Below are positions 47,491-59,455 of a stretch of 64,000 nt of DNA, in pieces (positions within the stretch are counted from its first letter, which is position 1; every line of letters begins with the position of its first letter). The position numbers and the translations under genes were made by a program. The stretch comes from Cryptomeria japonica (lineage: Eukaryota; Streptophyta; Pinopsida; Cupressales; Cupressaceae): assembly GCF_030272615.1 (NCBI RefSeq), contig NC_081412.1:547366488-547430487 (forward strand). The letters are read 5' to 3'. The notes below the pieces were generated by a model. That model did not search any database. It saw only the letters and a list, made by a program, of their open reading frames with translations, and was not told where the DNA came from.

Positions 47491-47637
47491 AATAAAACAT
47501 CCCTATTATTATTATATGAATAAAAAATCTAGTGATATTTCTTTTCAATTATTAGTAGTTACACTCCTAATTGATGAAATAACTACTACAAATAATAATA
47601 TTCAAGTAGACTTATTCATGTTTCCTCCTACTAGAAT

Positions 47638-47642
47638 GTTAC
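47638..47642. repeat. Target-site duplication GTTAC (left)
   Basis: Precedes the left LTR; second copy at 55516-55520. Confidence 0.85.
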
Positions 47643-48907
47643 TATAAAGCGGAAAAATCGAACCCTAGTCGTTCTCCCCTCCCCCAACCCCAAGGAGAGA
47701 GAAGGGAGAGTTACTAGGGTTGATGGTTTTCACTTAGGGGAGACTTTACATTCAAAAGAGGGGTTGAAACCCACAAGATCCAATCTCACGCAATGCAAGA
47801 TTGGATTCTATATGAGTTTCAAGGGTTGAGACATCAAGGATACCCTCTTTTGTAAAGAATGTAGATAGAAAGATTGAACTAGGAATGCATGTAAAGTAGG
47901 AAAGATTCGCTTATAAACAGACATAGGGATATGGGATGAAGCTGCGGACCTGGAATTAGTAGTAAAATGTCGAGACGGTGCTATTCTGCAAATTTGAGCG
48001 AAAGTTGACAGGACGATGGCGCCCGGTGTGCACGTGGTCCTCCAAAAAATCCGTGAAAGGAAGGGGGATCTGTTCGTCTCTGCACAAGGATTCCAGATCT
48101 TCAATTACAGCCGTGTACCTGCAACCTACACACAGAAAAGAGAGGACGATTGGGGGGTTAGGGATGAGGGGTTTGCCTTTAGGTCAAACCCCGGTTTTGG
48201 AATTAACCAAGAAATGAGAATGCTGTAAATGTAAATGTTTGTAATGTAAACAAGTACTAATACCTTGTTGTAAGAATGTTTGTATTCTTACATGCGAAGG
48301 TGTAATGAATGTTGTATGTTGTATGTTGTATGTTGTATGTGATCTCCTCTTCAATGGTTGAATCCTTGTCTTGAATGCAACACTTAGCCTTGAATGGAAA
48401 CTTAGAATGCTCAATTGCTTGAAGGAATGCTTGAATGCTTGAATGCTTGAATGCTTGAATGTTTGAATATCGTTTCCGCCTTCTTTCCCTCTGCCAAAAT
48501 GGGAGAGGAAATGTAGTTTATATACTTGTCAATTAGGGTTGATAGAGTGATTTTCCCGACCTTAGGCCGACCAGGAAATATTATTTTCCAATTTGCAAAC
48601 TTAAAGACCTGAAGCCCCATAAGAGACCGGGCCCAAAATAGGGCCAGGGACCAGGGCGCTAGGCGCCATGGTCCTGGGGGACCAGGGCACTGGGCGCCCT
48701 AGTCCTGAAGGACCAGGGCACTGGGTGCCATGGTCCCACCTCCAGGGATAGCAGGGTGCAAGGAGGATCAGGCCAGGGTGCTGAAAAATGCAGTTTTTGG
48801 TGTCATAAGCAAGTTTTGGGGTCTCCATTCAGGTTCCGTGTTGCATCGCCATCGTGAAGACCCAAATGCGGTCGAAATTGCAAGTGTCACAATTTTAGGA
48901 TGCTACA
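47643..48907 (-). repeat. 3' LTR of the Gag-only element
   Basis: Minus strand starts TGTAGCATCC (48907) and ends at 47643, where TG...CA is mutated (CTTTATA instead of CTTTACA). Contains a TTGTATG microsatellite (48309-48340), CTTGAATG repeats (48417-48466) and three hairpin-forming GGACCAGGGCRCT units (48641-48755). Confidence 0.88.
48641..48757. repeat. GGACC...GGTCC hairpin repeats in the 3' LTR, three copies
   Basis: GGGACCAGGGCGCTAGGCGCCATGGTCC, GGGACCAGGGCACTGGGCGCCCTAGTCC and AGGACCAGGGCACTGGGTGCCATGGTCC in tandem. The 5' LTR (55267-55347) keeps about two because part of the array is lost. Confidence 0.8.
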
Positions 48908-48923
48908 TTTAGCCCCCACTTTA
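48908..48923 (-). promoter_or_regulatory. Polypurine tract of the Gag-only element
   Basis: Minus strand TAAAGTGGGGGCTAAA directly before TGTAGCATCC. Confidence 0.75.
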
Positions 48924-49645
48924 GCAGGAGTATAAGTGTATGCTCATACTTCCGGTAAAGTACAAGGAATCAACATTTGAAAGACTTTCACCACATCAAG
49001 GAGGCAAGATACACCAAGCCCCCAGTGGACTAAGGATCTTACGACTTCGATTGACAAAGTAAAAGGGAAGATCACGAGGGAGAACCATGACTGTCAGTAG
49101 TAAGGTTCCCTCACTATGAGTCATGCCAGAAAGATATCAAAAATTTTCAAGGCAAAGCTAAATTTGTCAAGAAATTTTCAAGTATCTTGAAAAGATATGA
49201 ACGGGATGTATGCCCCCCTACGTTAAAGCGATCGCACACGCCTCACCGGGGGTGATTGCTTTATGGTAGTGATACATATAAGAAATGAGAAAGGAGCACG
49301 TTATCACAAGGATTTAGCCCCCAAGTGTGAGATAAGCCCAAGGATAATAGGAACAAAACACAAAGCACAAGGTGACTTCGCTTTCCTTGGGGTCAGTATG
49401 ATGTATGATAATTCATGTATATCATATGTATGTATGCATAATTGTTCTTCATTCCCCAATCAAGGAAGGTCACCTAGAAGAAGGGAACACATGTGTCTTT
49501 TGAGTCAACATGAGAAAGACCAAAAGAGATCTCAATGTTTTGCATCGTCCTCAAGTAGACAACAGTAAGGACAACAAATAGATGAATGAGAATAACACAT
49601 AGAAGAAGTAACAAAAGAGAGGAGGAGAGAATCTGCTATGCTAAT
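48924..49645 (-). other. 3' non-coding region of the Gag-only element
   Basis: Between the polyprotein stop and the polypurine tract. No gene recognised. Confidence 0.55.
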
Positions 49646-49648
49646 GAA

Positions 49649-52600
49649 CTAGTCTAGCACGTCATCTACCCCCCGATCTTGCTGATCAATATTTCGGGAA
49701 GGTAGGAAACACGCTAGAGGAGGAACATCCAACACAGTAGATGGAGCTATCACAAGATCCAAACAAGGGCTATGTTCATGTTCCGAGCCACGTTGTTCTT
49801 GTCTAGGAGCTAGGATAAGTGCTTTAGAAAATTCATTAGATAGATGGTTATCAACATCAACATATTCATATTCACTATCAGAATGAACAGGAGTAACATT
49901 TTCATCATGAATAACATTTTCATCTATATCATCATCAAGATTTATAAAAATAGGATCTTTAACTCGCACAGGATCAAGGCCATCATGCATCTTATGTTTA
50001 GGAGATTTTGGCTCAATTTTCGGTTGAGGAGAAAATGGAATAATGCTAGTTGAAGGTGTTTTTGGGGATTGCAAAGTTTGAGAAGCAGCTACCTGAGCTC
50101 TAAGATGACGCTTTCGTCGGTGTTTACGTGCAGAATGATTTCGTCTAGTCTTAGTAGGAAGTTGAGAAGATTGAGGAGGAGGAATGTTCTCATCCTTATC
50201 ACTTGGGTGTTTGGGTTGTGGTCTCTTAGGTTGAACAATAGGAGAAGAGGAAGGTCTCTTCTCTCCATAAGAGGAAGGAGGAGGAACTGCTCCATATAAG
50301 GGAGGAATATTCGGTTTAGGAAGGAGACCAAGTCCATCATGATGAGGAGGGATAGGTCTACCTTTAGGAAGTTTATTAGATATAGGCATAGTCACATTCA
50401 TAGGAATGGGTTGGGAATCTTCTTGAGGAAAGACATTAGTTTTATCTTTCAAAGGAAGAACTTCCTTCTCAAGAACGATAGGAATGTCAAGTTTGGGTGT
50501 TCTAGGTTCACTTAGAGATAGGACCATATCTTGTTTCCACTTTTGATAAGATTTGAAAAGATGATCACTTCACGGAGGAAGAGATTGGAATTGTTTAGGC
50601 CAGAAGTAATCAATAGGAACGCTAGAAGTTCTTTCAGCTGGTTTAAAGAGACTATGATTGACAGTAACAACTTCACCATTATGGGGAAATTTCAAACACT
50701 TGTGAATAGGAGAAGCGATAGCTTTCATGGAAGATAGCCAAGGATAGCCTAGCTTCACACGAAATTGTTCGGATGATGGAATAATAGCAAAGTCCACATC
50801 AAGGGATTTGTTATGGACCTCAATAGGTAATGTAATAGAACCAATTGCAGGAGAAGAAAATGCATCAAATAGTTTCACAACCACATCTGTTTTTTCATAG
50901 ATAACTTGATTCAATTGCAAAGTAAAAAGAAATTCTTCAGTAATGACATTAACCATACAAGAAGGATCAATAAGCACTCCACGGAAAGGTGTGTTCTTGA
51001 CTTTTGCAACTATATATAAAGGACCATCAGGTGCCCTGATAGTTTCACTCGAATCAAATGTGATGGAAGGTTCTTTAGGGATTTTCTGCTGCTCTACAAA
51101 GTTAATCACATTCGGAGTCATGGACACAAGATCATCAGGTGAGACAGAGGAATCAGTAGTATCAATCGCATTAGAGGTATGAGAAGGTAATGGATCAGTG
51201 AAAATCTGAAGATTTTGGTTAGGAGGAGCTACAGATGTATTGCCTTTATCATTCACACCAGAAATAGAGATAGTATTATTATCAATCAAATCTTGAATTT
51301 TCCCCTTTAAAGCAAAACATTTTTCAGTATCATGCCCAGGTTGACGATGAAATTGACAAAAAGATTTGTTATCAAAATAGGGTGAATTAATCTTTGCAGG
51401 ATCAATTTGCCTTATAGGAGGAAGAGTAAGCACATTTTGTTCCAATAACTTATTCATAATACTATGCAATGATTCATTCAAAGGAGTAAACTTTCTTTCT
51501 TTCTTGAAAAACTTAGAAATAGGAGACACACCTGATGCTGCATTCACATTGTTGTTGATGATGTTTTCATTGAATTTAATGGACTCTTTGTTCGGTTTAA
51601 ACTTCCCAAATGGTTGTTGACTACTATCACCCTTATCACTCGGAGTCATAGGATGTGATTGTTCCATTTGACTCACAGTCAGTTGATAATTGTGAAGAGT
51701 TGTGCACAACTGTTGGAAAGAAGTAAACTCAGAAAACAGGAGTTTTTCTCTAATGTCTTTTTGTAAATTAGAAATAAAGATTCTTTGAATATCATTGTCA
51801 GGCACTGGAAAAAAAATTTGAGCATACAAATGCTTATATCTACCAATGAAATCAGTCACTTTTTCTTTAACACCTTGTTTACAATGCATTAAATCAATCA
51901 AAGTAACTTTAGGACTTATATTGTTTTGAAATTGTTGAATGAAAGCATTTGCAAGTTGTTCGAAAGAAGTAATAGAATAGGAAGGCAACGAGCAATACCA
52001 TTGTAGGGCTTTGTCTCTTAATGTTCTAGTAAACAATTTTGCAAGCAACCTTTGGTCATAAGCAAAATCAATACATATTGTTTGAAAGGTCTTAACATGT
52101 GTTAGAGGATCACCCTTACCATTATAAAGCTCCAAATGCGGAATTTCAACATGTTTAGGGGGAATAGCTCGAACAATGTCAAGAGAAAGTGGGCTCGCAA
52201 CATCAAATGTGGGCACACTAAACTTAGATTGATTCATAGAGGCAATTTGTTGCTGTAAAGAAGAGACAGTTTGTGCAAGATTGTTAATGGTCGCTTCAGT
52301 TGAAGAGTTCATATTAGACGTGTTAGATTGTGATGGATGTGTTATGTTATTGAAAGAAGGTAGAGAGTAAGGTGGTGGGACACTATGATAGTTAGTCATA
52401 GGAGATGATTGGACAGGAGGAACACTACAAGGAGGAATGGAATGATTAAACGAGTTGCCCCCTTGCGTCATGTTCATTTGTTGTGATATAATAGGAACAC
52501 TCATTGAAGGAATGAATGAAGAAGTTGGATTGAATGAAGGAAGAGGGTTAATTGAAGAAGAGGGATTGCCCCCATGACTGGTGATCATAGGAGGAATGTC

Positions 52601-53092
52601 TTGTGTTGAAGTAGTCATTATGTTTGATGTAAAAGTAGGTATACTAGCAATAGGAGTCGTCAAAGGAATAGAATGATTGTCTTGAGTAGGAGGTTGTGTA
52701 TAACCTAAGGTTTCGGCACAACTTTTCATAGGCATCACATTTGAATCCACAATGTGTGCAATACCACGCAAAATATCAATTCCATTCTTATCACTTTGAA
52801 GCATACGTTTTAGACCCTCAATTAAAGGAAGAGCTTGACTATCAGGGTATTCTTGAGACATCCATTGTCAAAAATCGTCAAATTGGTTATCCAATTTTGA
52901 AAGTTGTTCTACAGAAACCTCATGGAGAGCTTCTTCATCATTAAGAGGATTAGAGGAATTACCCATGTCCTCGTTAAAAAGACCATTCAAATTAGGTTCC
53001 ATCTCCTTAGTAATTAAACCTTGGAAGGACTTAATTCTAAGGCTTCGTCTAACGGGAATAGTGTAAGTAGGACTTATTGTTGTAAAACTCAT
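49649..53092 (-). pseudogene. Gag-protease-extra region polyprotein with two in-frame stops
   Basis: One reading frame, about 1,147 codons, ATG at 53092, interrupted only by TGA at 52868-52870 and TGA at 50570-50572. Residues 1-74: N-terminal extension. Then Pro/Ser-rich linker, a coiled-coil-like piece (NLAQTVSSLQQQIASMNQ), the retrotransposon Gag core at about 52150-51650 (LELYNGKGDPLTHVKTFQ, TLRDKALQWYCSLP, FIQQFQ), a zinc-binding CQFHRQPGHDTEKC at about 51350, and a protease-like fold (GVLIDPSCMVNVI, LGYPWLSSMKAIASP). The active-site DSGS-type motif reads DPSC, so cleavage activity is doubtful. The last 292 codons (50527-49649) are Pro/Lys-rich then acidic, with no known domain and no polymerase motif. 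Gag features resemble the Tat lineage. Confidence 0.85.
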
Positions 53093-54251
53093 GCACTAAA
53101 GAGAGAGAAGATTTTGAATTTTTAGAGGTAGCAAATTTTAGTAAAACCAGCCAATCTTCTAGATTTAAGCTGCTAAACACAATCAGGACAATCTCCCTAA
53201 ATTTCGGAAAAAATGTCCGGGACCGTGGCGCTCGGGGTGCACACGGTCCTCGCAACTTTTTTCGAAATTTGCAGGGATGAAAGTTATGATGATTTTGCAG
53301 CTAACCTGAAAAAATTGAGTGATTTTACGATCCGTAGATAGGCCAAATTAAAGTTGCAATCTCAAAATTGAACCCTACCAAGATTGTCGAAAAATGCAAA
53401 ATTTGAATTTTGAAAAAGAGAGGGAAACTGAAATTTTGAATTTTATGATTTTAGAGGGAATACCAAAAGCAATGCAAGTTTTGAAAGTTGAAAGTTGACT
53501 CAATTTCACGCAAAATTCAATTTTGAAAGCGGAAATCAAAGTTGTTGTAATTAAGCACTTAATTTCAAAAGTCACAAATTGCAAAAATTTGAATAAATCA
53601 CTGAAATTTCGAATGAATGCTAACACACTTTTCAGATTTAGGACTGTAAGAAACACAATTTTGACACAAATTTCAATTTCAACAATTTTTGAATGATTAG
53701 AAGCCTCAATCCAAGCAATCACTAGACCAACTTTGACTGTAATTTTGAAGGTGTTAAAATTGATAAAATTAGCCAAAATTCTGGATTTTAGCAGGAAAAT
53801 ACAGTAAGATCTCGCTCCCAAAATTTCGGAAAAAATGTCGAGGACAATGGCGCTCGAAGTGCACACAGTCCTCGCAACTTTTTTCCAAATTTTTAGGGAT
53901 GAAAGATATTGTGATTTTATTGCGGAATCCAAAGTTACAGCCGATTTGGAGGTGTTTTGATCAGTGAAATTGTCGAACAAAGGTTGAATCAAGAGGGTTT
54001 CAAAAATTAGGGTTTTGACACTTAACCACTTAATTTTCAAAATCAAAGCACAAATATGAATTGATAATTTGTAATAGAAGGGCAGATCTGAAACAAGCAT
54101 TAACAATTAAACATTTCACAAGTTTAATTACTTAAAATGAAAATTTAGGGTTTTTATGCAATTAACCTCTAAAATTTTGTAAAAGATCAAACATGGAAAT
54201 GTAATCAAGGAATCCAATTTTCAGATCTAACTATGAATAATCAGAAAGGAT
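53093..54251 (-). other. 5' leader of the Gag-only element
   Basis: Untranslated leader of about 1.2 kb. It contains two copies, about 615 bp apart (53206-53275 and 53818-53890), of a block TTTCGGAAAAAATGTCSRGGAC...TGGCGCTCG...GTGCACAC..GTCCTCGCAACTTTTTTC. A 243-codon open frame (54106-53375) has no recognised domain. Confidence 0.6.
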
Positions 54252-54270
54252 GTTCACGTCGGGTTCACCA
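54252..54270 (-). promoter_or_regulatory. Primer-binding site, tRNA-Trp type
   Basis: Minus strand TGGTGAACCCGACGTGAAC, three bases after the 5' LTR. From memory, it is complementary to the 3' end of plant tRNA-Trp (...TTCACGTCGGGTTCACCA). The match should be checked against a tRNA set. Confidence 0.75.
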
Positions 54271-54273
54271 AAA

Positions 54274-55515
54274 TGTAAAGCGGAAAAATCGAACCCTAGT
54301 CGTTCTCCCCTCCCCCAACCCCAAGGAGAGAGAAGGGAGAGTCACTAGGGTTGATGGTTTTCACTTAGGGGAGACTTTACATTCAAAAGAGGGGTTGAAA
54401 CCCACAAGATCCAATCCCACGCAATGCAAGATTGGATTCTATATGAGTTTCAAGGGTTGAGACATCAAGGATACCCTCTTTTGTAAAGAATGTAGATAGA
54501 AAGATTGAACTAGGAATGCATGTAAAGTAGGAAAGATTCGCTTATAAACAGAGATAGGGATATGGGATGAAGCTACGGACCTGGAATTAGTAGTAAAATG
54601 TCGAGACGGTGCTATTCTCCGAATTTGAGCGAAAGTTGATGGGACAATGGCGCCCGGCATGCACACGGTCCTCCGAAAAATCCGCGAAACAAAGGGGGAT
54701 CTGTTCGTCTCTGCACAAGGATTCCAGATCTTCAATTACAGCCGTGTACCTGCAACCTACACACAGAAAAGAGAGGACGATTGGGGGGTTAGGGATGAGG
54801 GGTTTGCCTTTAGGTCAAACCTCGGTTTTGGAATTAACCAAGAAATGAGAATGCTGTAAATGTAAATGTTTGTAATGTAAACAAGTACTGATACCTTATT
54901 GTAAGAATGTTTGTATTCTTACATGCGAAGGTGTAATGAATGTTGTATGTTGTATGTTGTATGTGATCTCCTCTTCAATGGTTGAATCCTTGTCTTGAAT
55001 GCAACACTTAGCCTTGAATGGAGACTTAGAATGCTCAATTGCTTGAAGGAATGCTTGAATGCTTGAATGCTTGAATGCTTGAATGTTTGAATATCGTTTC
55101 TGCCTTCTTTCCCTCTGCCAAAATGGGAGAGGAAATGTAGTTTATATACTTGTCAATTAGGGCTGATAGACTGATTTTCCCGACCTTAGGCCAACCAGGA
55201 AATATTATTTTCCAATTTGCAAACTTAAAGACCCGAAGCCCCATAAGAGACCGGGCCCAAAATAAGGCCAGGGACCAGGGCGCTAGGCGCCAGGGCGCTG
55301 GGCGCCCTAGTCCTGAAGGACCAAGGCACTGGGCGCCATGGTCCCACCTCCAGGGATAGCAGGGTGCAAGGAGGATCAGGCCAGGGTGCTGAAAAATTTA
55401 GTTTTTGGTGTCATAAGCAAGTTTTGGGGTCTCCATTCAGGTTCCGTGTTGCATCGCCATCGTGAAGACCCAAATGCGGTCGAAATTGCAAGTGTCGCAA
55501 TTTTAGGATGCTACA
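54274..55515 (-). repeat. 5' LTR of the Gag-only element
   Basis: 1,242 bp, TGTAGCATCC at 55515 to CTTTACA at 54274. Differs from the other LTR by scattered substitutions, one fewer TTGTATG unit and a deletion in the hairpin array. Confidence 0.9.
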
Positions 55516-55520
55516 GTTAC
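55516..55520. repeat. Target-site duplication GTTAC (right)
   Basis: Equals 47638-47642. Flanking host DNA is AT-rich. Confidence 0.85.
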
Positions 55521-58500
55521 TATATCATATATCACTAACAATTATTTTATTATTATTTTTCTAATATGTTAAATGTTATGTCATTTGGTCCATGAAATTT
55601 TATTTACTTCTATCTAGAAGATAACATCATGTGAGCCTTACATGATAGATAATAGATTGTTATTTGGTTATAAACTAATTTGAAATGCTCCAAAAGAAGA
55701 TTGCAAAGTAATTAACCTCGTTAAATATTTATAATTTTGATAGATTGAAAAATCAATTTAATTAGTATTTTATACTACTATATAAAGTTAAATTGAAAAA
55801 AACTATTTTTCACATTAAATAAAAATTAAATAGATATTTTAATATTATTATTTTATATTCATATCTTAGCTCTTATGATGAAAACTATCTAATTATAATT
55901 TTTATTTGAAACAGAAATTGAGAAACTTTATGCAAAATATAGATTTTTTTTTCAATTTCAATTCTTGATATGATTGAGTCATTAAGTTCTCATGTTTTTA
56001 AATAATTTTATTTTAAACTTTTTAAATGGACATGTTATATTAAGATATATAAAAATTTAATTAAAAGAGAAGGTGAATTTGACTTTTGTATTTGGTGGTA
56101 AAATTTAAATTTTATAGGTGGAGTTGGAGCTCAAGGCAAAAGTTTTGAGGTTTGAAAATAGTGTAGTAGTATCTTCCATTAATATTAGAAATAAGGAAAC
56201 CAAGCAAGCAATATTTCATGGTCGTTGCACATTTCACAGCGTGCCAACATCACGCATATGACTTATTTTTATTTATTTTATAAATTACTAAACCGAAATA
56301 GTAAAATATGTCTAGTTTGAAAATAATATTGTTTAGTATCTTTTGAGATATTATATCCATATGATTGTATCGGTACTTGTGTTAATGGCGTTACCAGTAT
56401 TATGACAATGACTAGCTTAATCTCATAGTATGTTATGAATTTTTTGTAGAGCTTTTTTCCCAAAGTTTTGAATATTAGCACTCAAAGATAAGAATGTTCA
56501 TTTCATTTAGATGGACACTTTATGGATAGATATATTTGATTCTGAATTTGATTCACATTATTCAATGTATAATTGGTGCATTAAAGTCAAATTTTATTTT
56601 TGTGAATCAAACACGTTTTATTTTTGGTCATGTGATTGATTGTGTTTTCAAGAAATTAATAATTTATTAAATATATGATTTTATTTTCTATTTTGGTTAC
56701 TTGTATGTTATAATGCTTATCATAAATTTTCAATGCCATTTATTATAGATTTTGTGAATATATCTTTATTTTTATATATTGTTTTTGTATTTTGAATAAT
56801 TTGTGAGTGCATTGTCACAACATCTATATTTAAAAGAAATATTTATATCCTTTGTATAGATTTTGCTACTGGTATATTTTTATATTTTTTCTAGATATTT
56901 TGCATGTAATTTTAGGGTGAATGTATCTTTTGTAGATCGATATTGGTTGTATTAATAGTTATGAAGTTTATGTCATGCATTTTATTATTAATTAAATTTA
57001 ATTGAAACAAATGTTTAATTGATTTAGTGTTATAATAACATTTTTGGTATTGTTGGTTCTTTTCTTATGTGTTTCATCCTTCATTTATCCCATTAAGAAA
57101 ATTTTCTAGTATGGAATTCACCTAACTATCTATTGTTGGTTAGTACGGTAATGAATATAATTTTGAATTGATTACTCTTATGAAAAACATAATGGGTGTC
57201 ATGAAATAATTATAAATATATATAAGATTCATTGATTACTAAATTTAATGTATGTGATTTAAATGAATATTAAAATAAATGTAATGAGCTCTAGCTTCAA
57301 TGTTGATCTTGGTATGTCATAGGTTGTCACATGATTCACTAATATTCTAGACAATAAAATGCCCAAAAATAAAAAATTGACTATTCCTTATTTGGTTCAC
57401 TTTTGCAACTACAAAATTAACTTTTATGGGAGTACAACTAAACCTTGAACTTGAATCTAAAATTGGCTCACATATGTGATATTTTATTATCTTTTTCTCT
57501 AATATTTTCTCCCCTTAATTTCTATGGCTTTCAAAAGTCCATTTGTGGTATTTATGAACGCCAAGGTATTTTATAGGCAAATTCTTTTGCCTTGGTCAAT
57601 CCTCTAAATATAATGATCTAGTGGGTTGCAACAAATATTTTTTAGACAATACCAAATGATGGATTTTTTCCTACATTAATAAACTAAATGTTAATATCAT
57701 GCACCTGTGATGATGAAATGAATAATGGAGCTCTCTAATGATTCCCATTTCAAAATTTATCTTCTTTTCATCTTAGATTTCAATCAAGTTGGAGTTTTTT
57801 TGCCTAAATATAATATATAGAACACAAGCTAGCAATTATCATGCTTTAGTCAACTCATAATGCCTAATAAGAGGAAGATAGAAAAGGAGCAAATCAAAAA
57901 TTTAAATTTCAAAATTTTACAAGATACTACTACAATTGTGAACAACCTAGGTCAATTTCATGAATATCAAAATAAACCATGAAAATAAATGGGTAGTATA
58001 GAAGTAAGAGGTAATTCTTGGGATTGATTCTCAACTTATTTTTTTATGAAAACTTATGCTAAAATAAGCCACTTTTACAATATTCATTAAAAAACAAAAC
58101 AAAACTTAATTAAAGTGAGTCTAAAACAAAGGCGTAAGGGTGTGGGTTATATAATATTTATCTTTACAATTTTACATCACTTTTACTTGCATTGGAGCCA
58201 CACACACACACTTGCATTGGAGACACACACACACACATGTTTTTCTCTATATCAAAGTGTTTGTAAATGAACCATAATTCAAACATTTTGTATACATCAT
58301 CAATTAAAGTGGATCAATAATTCATATCAACATATAATGTATCATATTTCAGGTGGAGATAACCTATTTTATTGTCAAAAGCTACTTAAGACAAGTCAAA
58401 AATTTTAAATCCTTCAAAACTTTTACAAAGTAATTTTTTTCTTTTAAGTTATAATTTTGTTTTTACAGTGCTAGTTCTTGAGAAGAAAACTAGGAAGAAA

Positions 58501-58730
58501 TGTCTTTTTTCCAATCCCAGGTTGTCTATATCTCTTGCTACGAATAGGAGAGAATGTAGGACAAAATCTAAGACCAACTATATATGCTACTTGTTGAGTC
58601 AACCTACTTTGGAACTCAGAACAACTTCTCCTTCTTATCAACTTGTAGGTCCAAGTGGTGTTGAACATGACTTTTGACTTTATATGTCCTTCAAAAAGCT
58701 CTTTCCATGAGCTCATTTTCTACTTGTTTA
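55521..58730. other. AT-rich intergenic DNA
   Basis: 3.2 kb with no recognised gene or element. A CA-repeat pair (ACACACACACTTGCATTGGAG, repeated) lies at 58200-58240. A 69-codon frame at 58468-58677 is preceded by a TTTTTACAG acceptor-like site but has no recognisable product. Confidence 0.5.
58200..58240. repeat. (CA)n microsatellite
   Basis: Two ACACACAC runs separated by TTGCATTGGAG. Confidence 0.85.
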
Positions 58731-59168
58731 TGTTAGAATCCAAGAACATTGAGAGGGGGGGTGAATCAGTGTTCTACTAGTAAAAGAATTTTTGAACTTA
58801 TTGTTGATCAACCGAATGACAGAATATAAAATTAAAGTGCATAAACAAATCAACACACAAAGAAATGCCATAACACCAATATTTTTACATCAAAAACCCC
58901 ATAAAGGGAAAAATCACAGTGGGGCTGATACCCACAGTATCTATATACTTGATCAAGGTATACAAATATTACATAGAGGGGTATGTACATGCATACAAGC
59001 TCACCACCTAGAGCTCACTACTCAAATGGAAGTCTCACTGACTAGCACAACATTACATAATGATTTCAAATAGAAATGAACTTAAATAGAAATGAGTTGC
59101 AATCAATGAAAACACAAAATGCAATTTACCTCAGAAGGTGGCTACTGGATGAGTGTCAATTTCCAACA
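58731..59168 (-). repeat. Copia-type 3' LTR, 438 bp
   Basis: Minus strand starts TGTTGGAAATTGACACTC and ends GGATTCTAACA; TG...CA ends. It is followed (on minus, upstream) by the typical copia polypurine tract CCAAAGGGGGAGAT. Confidence 0.8.
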
Positions 59169-59455
59169 ATCTCCCCCTTTGGTATTAATGGCAACACTCA
59201 TGTGAAAATGGTATTACCTCTGAGTGCTCCCTTTCCTGTACATCCATGTAGCTATTTACATTTTTACTCTCCCCCTGTGATATACATTCATTTTTCACTG
59301 TGCTCCTCCCCCTTTGACATCAATGACAAAGCAGGGTATCCACCAAAATTGTTGTACACATATATTCACATATCAGTTCCTATACTTGTTTCAAAATTTA
59401 TGCATACAAAGTCTTCAAAAATGAAAAATAAGTATCCCAACCTTGCTTGAGAGAA
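59169..59455 (-). mobile_element. Copia 3' internal remnant with polypurine tracts
   Basis: Minus strand contains CCAAAGGGGGAGAT (59182-59169) and two related upstream tracts (CACAGGGGGAGAGT, TCAAAGGGGGAGGAG), as in the 3' UTR of Ty1/copia elements. No coding left; the element is truncated near 59455, where the Tat-like LTR begins. Confidence 0.75.

Larger units (their letters stand above)
47643..55515 (-). mobile_element. Non-autonomous Gag-protease-only LTR retrotransposon, full length
   Basis: 7,873 bp, minus orientation. LTRs 54274-55515 (5') and 47643-48907 (3'), duplication GTTAC, primer site and polypurine tract in place. The internal 5.4 kb encodes Gag, a protease-like domain and an extra region, but no reverse transcriptase, RNase H or integrase. 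It must have been mobilised by enzymes from another element. The LTRs are very similar, so insertion is recent relative to other elements here. This fits the TR-GAG type of plant elements. Confidence 0.88.

Noticed and set aside
47808..48104. 98-codon frame present in both LTRs (also 54439-54735)
   Set aside because: Duplicated only because LTRs are duplicated, and it is antisense to no known protein. Retained as non-coding LTR sequence.
53375..54106. 243-codon open frame in the leader of the Gag-only element
   Set aside because: No recognised domain, low-complexity Ile/Phe/Lys composition, and it runs through the duplicated hairpin block. Better read as leader RNA.
58468..58677. Possible exon after a TTTTTACAG acceptor
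   Set aside because: Single short frame, both strands open, no partner exon or domain.
59076..59450. 124-codon plus-strand frame over the copia end
   Set aside because: It crosses the LTR boundary and polypurine tract of a minus-oriented element, so it is chance.
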